64,000 nucleotides of DNA, taken from Opitutales bacterium. GTDB lineage: Bacteria; Verrucomicrobiota; Verrucomicrobiia; Opitutales; Coraliomargaritaceae. A model generated the notes under the pieces. That model saw nothing but the letters and a program-made list of their open reading frames with translations. It was not told the DNA's origin and did not search any database. The stretch spans positions 1-64,000 of the forward strand of contig JABBCA010000012.1 in NCBI GenBank assembly GCA_018607135.1, given 5' to 3'. Positions within the stretch are counted from its first letter, which is position 1, and each line of letters opens with the position of its first letter. Shown piece by piece: positions 57,782 to 64,000 of the stretch. Made by a program: the position numbers and the translations under genes.

Positions 57782-58924
57782 TTAATAACCAGACAGATCA
57801 ATCGCTTCGCTCGGTTTCATTGGCACACGCTGCCCCATCTTCTTTTGAATCACATAGAAATGTGGCTCCTCCTCGTCTGTAACGAGTGAAATCGCCTCGC
57901 CGAGTGCCTTTGCCCGCCCCGTGCGACCGATGCGATGCATATAGTCTTTCGGTGAACGTGGGAGCTCGTAATTAATAACATGAGTCAAGGTATCGATATC
58001 AATACCGCGCGCTAATAAATCCGTAGCGACTAACACCCTTATGCGTCCTTGTTTAAATGCCTCCAAGGTGTCACGCCGTGCCTGTTGCCCCATCTTAGAA
58101 TGAATCGCCTTCGCGTTGATATCGTTCTTACGCAACTTCGAGGTCAAGTTGTCCGCCTTCTTTTTCGACGACACAAACACCAGGGCTCGCTCCAATTGTT
58201 CAGACTTAATAATGAAACGCAGTAAAGGCCCCTTGCGTTCTTCCGTCACAGAATAAGCCCACTGATGTATCTGCTCAATCGACTCCCCCACTGAATCCAT
58301 CTCCAAAATCTGCGGCTCCTTCAATATCAAGCGCTGCATCTTCGCGACATCCTTATTGAGCGTCGCCGAGAACAAAAGATTCTGACGCTGAATCGGCAAC
58401 AAAAGGAAGATCTGATTCATTTCTGCCTCAAAACCGAGGTTCAACAACTTGTCAGCCTCATCTAGCACCAAGGTGCGAATGCATGAGAGCCGCACCGCAT
58501 TCTTCTCAATCAAATCAAGCAACCGCCCGGGTGTCGCTACGAGCACATCCACACGTCGCAGTGCCTGCATTTGCGCATTAATCGAAACTCCACCATAAAC
58601 TGCCAGACAACTCAACCGTGACGTCAAACACGGCGCAAATTCACGTAGAACCTGCGTCACTTGATCCGCCAACTCACGCGTCGGCACGAGGACTAGCACC
58701 GTCGGCTCACGATGCGGCGAGACCAGTGTGCCTTCTAGTTGCTGCAAGATCGGCAACACATAAGCCGCCGTCTTCCCTGAACCTGTCTTCGCAATCCCTA
58801 GAACATCTTCGCCCCTCAAGATAGCTGGTATTGCCTTCTGCTGAATCGGCGTCGGCTCCGCATAATCTGCGCTCGCGAGCGCTTCCGAAAAGAGAGGATT
58901 CAGTCCAAGATGGGAGAATGACAT
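57782..58924 (-). CDS. DEAD-box RNA helicase, RhlE-like
   Basis: A 380-residue ATP-dependent RNA helicase. Seen: the Q motif (LGLNPLFSEALASADYAEPT), AKTGSGKTAAYVLPI (I), VPTRELADQ (Ia), VATPGRLLDLI (Ib), VLDEADKLL (II), FSATL (III), VFVSSKKKAD (IV), ATDLLARGIDIDTLTHVINY (V) and HRIGRTGRA (VI). It lacks a long C-terminal extension, so it resembles a core RhlE. It may act in ribosome assembly or RNA turnover. The frame is open to 59038; the ATG at 58924 (MSFSHLG) is preferred. It is 50 bases upstream of the aldehyde dehydrogenase start. Confidence 0.94.
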   Translation of the reverse strand: MSFSHLGLNPLFSEALASADYAEPTPIQQKAIPAILRGEDVLGIAKTGSGKTAAYVLPILQQLEGTLVSPHREPTVLVLVPTRELADQVTQVLREFAPCLTSRLSCLAVYGGVSINAQMQALRRVDVLVATPGRLLDLIEKNAVRLSCIRTLVLDEADKLLNLGFEAEMNQIFLLLPIQRQNLLFSATLNKDVAKMQRLILKEPQILEMDSVGESIEQIHQWAYSVTEERKGPLLRFIIKSEQLERALVFVSSKKKADNLTSKLRKNDINAKAIHSKMGQQARRDTLEAFKQGRIRVLVATDLLARGIDIDTLTHVINYELPRSPKDYMHRIGRTGRAKALGEAISLVTDEEEPHFYVIQKKMGQRVPMKPSEAIDLSGY

Positions 58925-59092
58925 AGGTGGAGCCAGCAGAACCCAGAGACCCTGCGATGTCGAAGGCTTTCCAGCAGTTCTCAAAGAAAACATACAGGGC
59001 CTTCGCTCGCGGAGCGCCGCCGCATGATTACTCAGCACTCTAAGTGCTCAAAACTCAGTTGCCTATCGAATCCTGAGACTTAAAAAAACGAC

Positions 59093-59539
59093 ATGACAAT
59101 CGCAGCCGCCAACTCAGACGCTTGGAATATAGCCAAAGGTAAAAATCCAGAAAAACCGACAGTCTTACGCTTTCGCCCCAGCTTGGAAGCATTTCTCGGA
59201 GATGAGAAGTATCCCAAACGACTCGCAATCTTTTGGAAATTTGACGCCGCAGATTACAGCGGTATGCCGACGGATAGCCAGAGTGCAGACATGAAAGAGT
59301 TTGAAGACATCCTCATCGAAGCACTCGACCCCGACCGTCTGGCAGTGCTCGCATTCGTCTTCACCAGTAGCGGCACGCGAGAGTGGAATTTCTATTTATC
59401 AGATGTCAGCGAAGTCGGTGTCCGAATCAATAAAGCCCTCTCGGCAGTTCCCAAATTACCCATTGAATTGAAGGTCGAAGACGATCCCAACTGGGACGAA
59501 CTCCGACAGGTTTATCAGATGTGTGGGCGAGGCGCTTAA
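59093..59539 (+). CDS. DUF695 family protein
   Basis: A 148-residue protein. Its core fits DUF695: RFRPSLEAFLGDEKYPKRLA followed by IFWKFDAADYSGMPTDSQ, EFEDILIEALDPDRLAVLAF and TREWNFYLSDVSEVGVRINK. The function of DUF695 is unknown; the fold is alpha/beta and the protein is cytosolic. It stands alone, divergent from the helicase gene, with a 217-base gap to the next gene. Confidence 0.85.
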   Translation: MTIAAANSDAWNIAKGKNPEKPTVLRFRPSLEAFLGDEKYPKRLAIFWKFDAADYSGMPTDSQSADMKEFEDILIEALDPDRLAVLAFVFTSSGTREWNFYLSDVSEVGVRINKALSAVPKLPIELKVEDDPNWDELRQVYQMCGRGA

Positions 59540-59757
59540 CGAGAATCAAAAAAGTAGCAGCTCAGTTCCAACTGTTTAGAGGCTGCGTCTACAAGACAAG
59601 TTATGGAGCAAGAAAAGCCTGAACATCCGTATTTTTTTTAACTCCCTTAGATCCATACAAGGTTTCCTACTCTACCAATAGCATGCCCCATTTTCAAAAA
59701 AGCGCCCCGTTACTTTTCAGTCGCGCAATACGCCTCCACCCATAAGCTGAGACATAC

Positions 59758-60561
59758 ATGAGTATCTTAAACACGCTGAGGAGTGAATTCTCTAGGCAGC
59801 CCACCAAGCACGCCTTTAAACAAGAATGGATACACACGCTGAAAAATTCGATGCCGCTGTATGCGCGCCTGCCACCAGCGCTCAAAGAGACCTTGCATCA
59901 AAAGATCACGCACTTCGTCGGCACCACTAGTTTCGAAGGGCGCGACGGGCTGGAGCTTTCTGACGAAATCATTTTATCGGTCTCCGCACAGGCATGCCTG
60001 CTCGTGCTCAACCACGAAGACGCACCCTACCCAGACCTACACACGGTCGTGCTCTTTCCTACAGCATTTAGTTCAACCATCGAAGCAATCGAGGACGACG
60101 GCATCCTCCACGAAACCACGGTCCAATGCGAAGGCGAGTCATGGGAAGATGGCACTGTCCTGCTCGCATGGGATTCGGTGAATGGAGGTGCTAGTAATCT
60201 CTCCGATGGTGAAAACGTCACACTGCATGAATTTGCCCATCAGCTCGACGCTCTAGACGGTGATACCGACGGCGTTCCTATTTTATCATGCGTAGACGCC
60301 TTCCACACTTGGGCAACCGTCCTCGGCGAGCACTGCTGCGACTTTCTAGAAAAAGTCATGCAAGGCGAAGTCACCGTGCTCGATCCCTATGCAGCCACCA
60401 GCCCAGGTGAATTCTTTGCCGTGGCCACCGAAACCTTTTTCGAAAAGCCACACCAACTAAAAGCAAAACGCCCGAGCCTCTACGCGGAACTCCAAGGCTT
60501 CTACAAACTCGACCCCGCAGCTTGGTTTGAAGGATACATAGACAGCCCTGAAAACGTTTAA
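59758..60561 (+). CDS. mtfA: MtfA/YeeI-like zinc peptidase
   Basis: A 267-residue protein of the MtfA family (M90). The zinc-binding HExxH is seen as NVTLHEFAHQLDALDGDTDG (about residues 155-175), followed by ATSPGEFFAVATETFFEKP containing the third zinc ligand. Segments GRDGLELSDEIILSVSAQA and LVLNHEDAPYPDL are typical of the group. In E. coli, MtfA binds the glucose regulator Mlc and has aminopeptidase activity; targets here are unknown. Length matches the family. Confidence 0.93.
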   Translation: MSILNTLRSEFSRQPTKHAFKQEWIHTLKNSMPLYARLPPALKETLHQKITHFVGTTSFEGRDGLELSDEIILSVSAQACLLVLNHEDAPYPDLHTVVLFPTAFSSTIEAIEDDGILHETTVQCEGESWEDGTVLLAWDSVNGGASNLSDGENVTLHEFAHQLDALDGDTDGVPILSCVDAFHTWATVLGEHCCDFLEKVMQGEVTVLDPYAATSPGEFFAVATETFFEKPHQLKAKRPSLYAELQGFYKLDPAAWFEGYIDSPENV

Positions 60562-60638
60562 AGCCGTCGCGCGCCCCAGATCTAGGGATATTGAACAAGT
60601 AATCTGCAAGGTTTTAGAGCAAACACCGTTCAATCAAT

Positions 60639-61829
60639 GTGTTTCCAACAAACAAAGCTTTAGCGACTCAACACCTAGAGGAGTTCCTCCCACGTGCAGG
60701 AATCGATTATACCTCTACACGCAATTACGACTACGGTCGAGGCTGGCGGCAAAACGTATCGATGCTCTCACCTTGCGTGCGCTTGCGATTACTTCCGGAA
60801 TGGGAAATATGCCGTAAAGCCTTGGCGCACTATAAGATTTCACAGGCGTCTAAATTTATCGATGAAGTCTGCTGGAGAACCTACTGGAAAGGCTGGCTCG
60901 AACAGAGGCCATCGGTATGGGCTACATATCTAACCGAGCTTAAATCTGAGTTGACGAATCGCTTCGACGGCTCCGAGTATCATAAAATCACTGAGGGTAA
61001 TTCAGGTATCAAATTTATGGATACTTGGACACGTGAACTTAAAGAAACAGGCTATCTTCATAACCACACTCGCATGTGGTATGCAAGCATCTGGATTCAT
61101 ACACTAAAGTTACCATGGGTTTTAGGAGCAGATTTCTTTATGCGACATTTACTGGATGCAGATCCAGCTTCGAACACGCTCAGTTGGCGCTGGGTCGCGG
61201 GTTTACACACTCCAGGCAAATGCTACTTGGCTCAGGCAGATAACATTCGAAAATTTACCAACGGACAGATCAATCCAGATATTCAACTAGCCACGGAACC
61301 AGCTGAACTCGCCTTAAGCACAATACAGCCAGAGCCAGAACGACTCACCCACTCAAAGCCACTTCCAACTCAAGGACGCATTGGGCTCTTATTGCACGAC
61401 GAAGATTTGTCTGCGGCTAGCTGGTTGAAGCAAACCTCCAACTGTGAATCCATCGCTGGAATCCTTCCAGTGTCCGATTACCGCTGCCACAAACTCTCCG
61501 CATCTGTAACTGAGTTTCGCAGCGCTTGCTTGAAGGAAACTCTTGCGGAGAACGATGGCACTTACTGCACCACCGTCGAAGCAGTGCTGGACTGGGCGCA
61601 GGCAACTAAACTGGATCATGTGATCATGGCGCAACCCTCCGTCGGCATCTGGTCTGAGGTGCTGCCGACCTTAGAAACGGCGTTCAACACTCAGAACATT
61701 CAACTAACAACGAAACGCCATTGGTGGGATGAACAGCTGTTCCCCCATGCAACTGCAGGTTTCTTCAAATTCAAGAAGGCAATCCCATCGGCACTTACGC
61801 AATTGGAGACACCCCTATTAAAACTATGA
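60639..61829 (+). CDS. Photolyase/cryptochrome-like FAD protein with rearranged domains
   Basis: A 396-residue protein whose N-terminal 215 residues match the photolyase/cryptochrome FAD-binding domain: SPCVRLRLL, FIDEVCWRTYWKGWLEQRP, LHNHTRMWYASIWIHTLKLP and DADPASNTLSWRWVAGLHT. The usual N-terminal antenna alpha/beta domain is missing; instead a Rossmann-like alpha/beta domain follows after a linker (GRIGLLLHDEDLSAASWL to the end), so the order is inverted relative to photolyases. It may repair DNA or sense light; the catalytic status is unknown. The start is a GTG at 60639. The stop overlaps the next start by four bases. Confidence 0.88.
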   Translation: MFPTNKALATQHLEEFLPRAGIDYTSTRNYDYGRGWRQNVSMLSPCVRLRLLPEWEICRKALAHYKISQASKFIDEVCWRTYWKGWLEQRPSVWATYLTELKSELTNRFDGSEYHKITEGNSGIKFMDTWTRELKETGYLHNHTRMWYASIWIHTLKLPWVLGADFFMRHLLDADPASNTLSWRWVAGLHTPGKCYLAQADNIRKFTNGQINPDIQLATEPAELALSTIQPEPERLTHSKPLPTQGRIGLLLHDEDLSAASWLKQTSNCESIAGILPVSDYRCHKLSASVTEFRSACLKETLAENDGTYCTTVEAVLDWAQATKLDHVIMAQPSVGIWSEVLPTLETAFNTQNIQLTTKRHWWDEQLFPHATAGFFKFKKAIPSALTQLETPLLKL

Positions 61830-62824
61830 ACGAAACCTATCAAAATGCGATGCTCGGTGCACTGGTCGCAGACGCCGTCGCGATGCCAGTTCATTGGTAT
61901 TACGACACCTCTGCACTCGACAACGATTACGGAAAGCTCCGCTCGTATGTAAGTCCCAAAAACCCACACAGCGGGAGCATTCTCTGGCGCTCAAAATACC
62001 ACCCGCGTAATGCCAAAGGCGATATTCTCAAAGCTCAAGCACAGTTTTGGGGCCAACGCGGCATCCATTATCATCAATTTCTCAAAGCGGGCGAAAACAC
62101 ACTCAACTACAAACTGGCCACCGAACTCTACATCCAAGTGCTGGATGAAGGCACTTACAATGTCTCACGATGGGCAGACCGCTACGTTGAATGTATGCTT
62201 CAAGAAGGCTGGCACAATGACACCTATGCAGAAGAATATCATCGCGCGTATTTCGACAACTACGCTCAAGGAAAAGCGCCGCTCAATTGCGGAATTGATG
62301 ACCTACATATTGGCGGCCTAAGCCACGTGCCCTCACTCTTAGCTGCCTTGCAGAAAATAGGGATCACCGAGCTCGACGCGCAACTCGAGTGTGTCAACAC
62401 ACACGTCCGACTGACCCACAAAAACAAACACGTAAGCGATGCTGCAAACGCACTGACACAGATGCTACATGCGCTCTCGAAAGGCTACAGCTTACAAGAA
62501 AGCCTAAACGGATCTAAAGACTTCAGCATTGATCTCTCCCAATTTGAAACCTGGTCAAACTTCCCAGACCGAACCGTTGTCGGCAGGCATCTCAGCACTG
62601 CTTGCTACCTACCAGAGTCATTCCTCGCCAGCCTCTACCTGACGTGGCGGCATACCGACGACTTCAGCGCAGGCATTCTAGCCAACGCGCATTGCGGCGG
62701 TGATAACTGCCACCGCGGCGCCGTAGTCGGCTCACTCTTAGCTGCCGCAAATGGAATCTCGAAACCATGGCTCGCAGGTTTACGAGCACATGCAGACTTA
62801 GAACTTAGCACCCAGCACAAATGA
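61826..62824 (+). CDS. ADP-ribosylglycohydrolase family protein
   Basis: A 332-residue all-helical protein of the DraG/ARH superfamily, which removes ADP-ribose from proteins or nucleotides using two divalent ions. Seen: MLGALVADAVAMPVHWYYD at the start (GxxxGD-like position) and AHCGGDNCHRGAVVGSLLAA near the C-terminus (GGDTD-like metal site, partly altered: DNCHR instead of DTDxx). The substitutions at the metal site leave the activity open. It overlaps both the upstream photolyase-like gene and the downstream small gene by four bases, so these are translationally coupled. Confidence 0.88.
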   Translation: MNETYQNAMLGALVADAVAMPVHWYYDTSALDNDYGKLRSYVSPKNPHSGSILWRSKYHPRNAKGDILKAQAQFWGQRGIHYHQFLKAGENTLNYKLATELYIQVLDEGTYNVSRWADRYVECMLQEGWHNDTYAEEYHRAYFDNYAQGKAPLNCGIDDLHIGGLSHVPSLLAALQKIGITELDAQLECVNTHVRLTHKNKHVSDAANALTQMLHALSKGYSLQESLNGSKDFSIDLSQFETWSNFPDRTVVGRHLSTACYLPESFLASLYLTWRHTDDFSAGILANAHCGGDNCHRGAVVGSLLAAANGISKPWLAGLRAHADLELSTQHK

Positions 62825-63057
62825 GCTCGAAATACACAGGCAAAATTACCGCGCTGCCTGCACCACAATCTTCAAGCGGAATGATCTTAACGTATGAAAC
62901 AAGCACGAGTCGCAAAGTCATTCACCTACCACCTAAAACGATATCCAGCACAGAATCCGCCCCGCATGGAGCCGGCAGCTACCACGACCCTGAGCATCAT
63001 ATGAAACTCATGGAGCGCGTGCATGCCCTGCTGCTCAATTCGAACGCCAAAAAATGA
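62821..63057 (+). CDS. Small protein of unknown function in photolyase-like operon
   Basis: A 78-residue soluble protein, polar and Ser/Thr/His-rich (SPHG, HDPEHH, LMERVHALLL), with a C-terminal amphipathic helix. No family recognised. The ATG overlaps the stop of the ADP-ribosylglycohydrolase gene (ATGA), and the frame ends 52 bases before the thioesterase start, so it is part of the operon. The HDPEHH motif could bind a metal but this is untested. Confidence 0.7.
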   Translation: MSSKYTGKITALPAPQSSSGMILTYETSTSRKVIHLPPKTISSTESAPHGAGSYHDPEHHMKLMERVHALLLNSNAKK

Positions 63058-63109
63058 GCACTTCGCCATAAGCGTTGTAAGCTCACCGAGCACAATACGA
63101 TCACTCAAC

Positions 63110-63535
63110 ATGTCCAAAACCTTTACCTACCATTCCAATGTCTATTTCGATGAACTCGACGGACTCGGCCTCCTGCACCATACTCGTTATCTGCTACACC
63201 TTGAGCGCGCTCAGCAGAAATTTTTTGAGCAGTTGTTGGGTGTGGATGATTTCGATGCCGATCGTGATGAAGACATCTATGTAGTGGTTCACAGCCTAAC
63301 GTCCCGCTTTCGCCAACCGGTCAGTAAGCCAGGTCAGATCGTCGTCGATTATACGATACAAAGAATTCGCAATGGCGGTGTCACCATGGCTTACCGTATT
63401 CGGTGCGCAAAGGGCGACACCCTTTACTGTGATGGTGAGCGAACCGTCTGCAAGCTTTCTGCCAAAACACATCGCCCAGCTCCGTGGTCTGAGCCTTTTC
63501 GCAAGGCATTAGAAGCATTCCAAAAAAACGATTAA
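63110..63535 (+). CDS. Hotdog-fold acyl-CoA thioesterase
   Basis: A 141-residue protein of the 4-hydroxybenzoyl-CoA thioesterase/YbgC group. Seen: FDELDGLGLLHHTRYLLHLE, with the Asp and the HHTRY stretch at the active-site helix, and SRFRQPVSKPGQIVVDYTIQ of the beta-sheet. It hydrolyses acyl-CoA, substrate unknown. The frame is open upstream to 63023, but the ATG at 63110 (MSKTFTYHS) starts the domain properly. It follows the small gene in the same operon. Confidence 0.88.
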   Translation: MSKTFTYHSNVYFDELDGLGLLHHTRYLLHLERAQQKFFEQLLGVDDFDADRDEDIYVVVHSLTSRFRQPVSKPGQIVVDYTIQRIRNGGVTMAYRIRCAKGDTLYCDGERTVCKLSAKTHRPAPWSEPFRKALEAFQKND

Positions 63536-63549
63536 CTCAGACGCAAGAC

Positions 63550-63813
63550 GTGCCCTCTAAACAAAACAAAGCACTCAGTGAAGAGCAAGTGGACCACATC
63601 ATTCGCATGGCGTGGTGCGACCGCACGAGTTTTGAAGCCATCCAAGAAAAGACTCAATTTGCTGAAAACGAGGTCATCGCACTCATGCGCACTAAGCTCA
63701 AACGAAAAAGCTTCAACCTCTGGCGCGCACGTGTGAGTGGACGCATCACCAAGCACCGTAAGCGCTTCCGTCGTGAGCAGAAAGCACGACACAGCGATTG
63801 CGATCGAATTTGA
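63550..63813 (+). CDS. TIGR03643 family protein (DUF2805)
   Basis: An 87-residue protein. LSEEQVDHIIRMAWCDRTSF, EAIQEKTQFAENEVIALM and NLWRARVSGRITKH fit TIGR03643 closely, a small helical family mostly of marine bacteria, with a tail of basic residues here. The middle looks helix-turn-helix-like, so DNA binding is possible. The start is a GTG at 63550, 14 bases after the thioesterase stop. It is the last visible gene of the operon; its function is unknown. Confidence 0.88.
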   Translation: MPSKQNKALSEEQVDHIIRMAWCDRTSFEAIQEKTQFAENEVIALMRTKLKRKSFNLWRARVSGRITKHRKRFRREQKARHSDCDRI

Positions 63814-64000
63814 GTCAGTCGCTACAGCAATTCGCCCTAGCCTTCTAGCAGAACTCAAATCTTCTACAGGCCTGCCCATTGGCGTGGCAATATACCAGCC
63901 AGTAGCAAGTGCCTAGAGCTGGGACAAACCTCTCCTAACGGGGCGTAAAATTCAACCCACAAAGAATTAACGATCCGCGACCATACGAAAAAACAGTTGC

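Overview
This window looks like a chromosomal segment of a marine, aerobic member of the Verrucomicrobiota, most likely class Opitutae (Coraliomargarita/Lentimonas-like). That is an inference from gene content: alternative complex III next to a cbb3 oxidase, a second cbb3 oxidase with a fused CcoN-CcoO, a PEP-CTERM-like secreted protein, mcsA-mcsB-clpC in an apparent diderm, and a TIGR03643/rearranged photolyase cluster. No rRNA, CRISPR array, prophage or intact insertion sequence was seen. There is one tRNA gene (Val-GAC) at the left edge. Genes rarely have a clear Shine-Dalgarno sequence, and several probably start with GTG or TTG.

Layout. 1-1.7 kb: tRNA-Val, a fumarylacetoacetate-hydrolase-family enzyme and an RluA-type pseudouridine synthase. 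2.1-11.1 kb: a PocR/AraC regulator divergent from a cysteine-rich protein, then a cbb3 oxidase operon with its assembly genes (ccoS, fused ccoNO, ccoQ, mono-haem ccoP, ccoG, a minimal fixH-like gene, a 23-residue Cys-rich peptide, the copper ATPase ccoI). 11.1-15.2 kb: poorly known secreted proteins and a hexapeptide-repeat protein. 15.5 kb: hflX. 16.8-21.5 kb: a tight five-gene minus-strand cluster (Pro/Lys-rich membrane protein with a repeated S-L-L-x-P-I/V motif, degenerate Ser/Thr kinase, unknown protein, orphan ParA ATPase, unknown protein), which is the best candidate for an undescribed system. 21.7-30.5 kb: membrane protein, family-4-like uracil-DNA glycosylase, clpC-mcsB-mcsA (protein-arginine phosphorylation and proteolysis), a branched-chain aminotransferase and acetyl-CoA synthetase. 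30.7-37.3 kb: an unknown 591-residue protein, hisF, secreted/surface proteins and a beta-helix protein.

37.4-49.1 kb is one long minus-strand respiratory operon: a small Tat-like protein, actA-actB-actC-actD-actE-actF (alternative complex III, quinol to cytochrome c), two small one-helix membrane proteins, and ccoN-ccoO-ccoP, ended by a strong terminator. Together it would carry electrons from quinol to oxygen. 49.5-52 kb: a CopA/CtpA-like copper ATPase divergent from a membrane-anchored periplasmic protein. 52-60.5 kb: uvrB, DCC-family protein, tandem FKBP, orphan HTH regulator, AldA-like aldehyde dehydrogenase, DEAD-box helicase, DUF695 protein and MtfA-like peptidase. 60.6-63.8 kb: a plus-strand operon with a domain-rearranged photolyase/cryptochrome-like protein, an ADP-ribosylglycohydrolase homologue, a small unknown protein, a hotdog thioesterase and a TIGR03643 protein.

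Several intergenic regions hold short dispersed repeats belonging to at least five visible families, each seen two or more times in the window or as long inverted repeats. All functional statements rest on reading protein motifs by eye; no database search was run.
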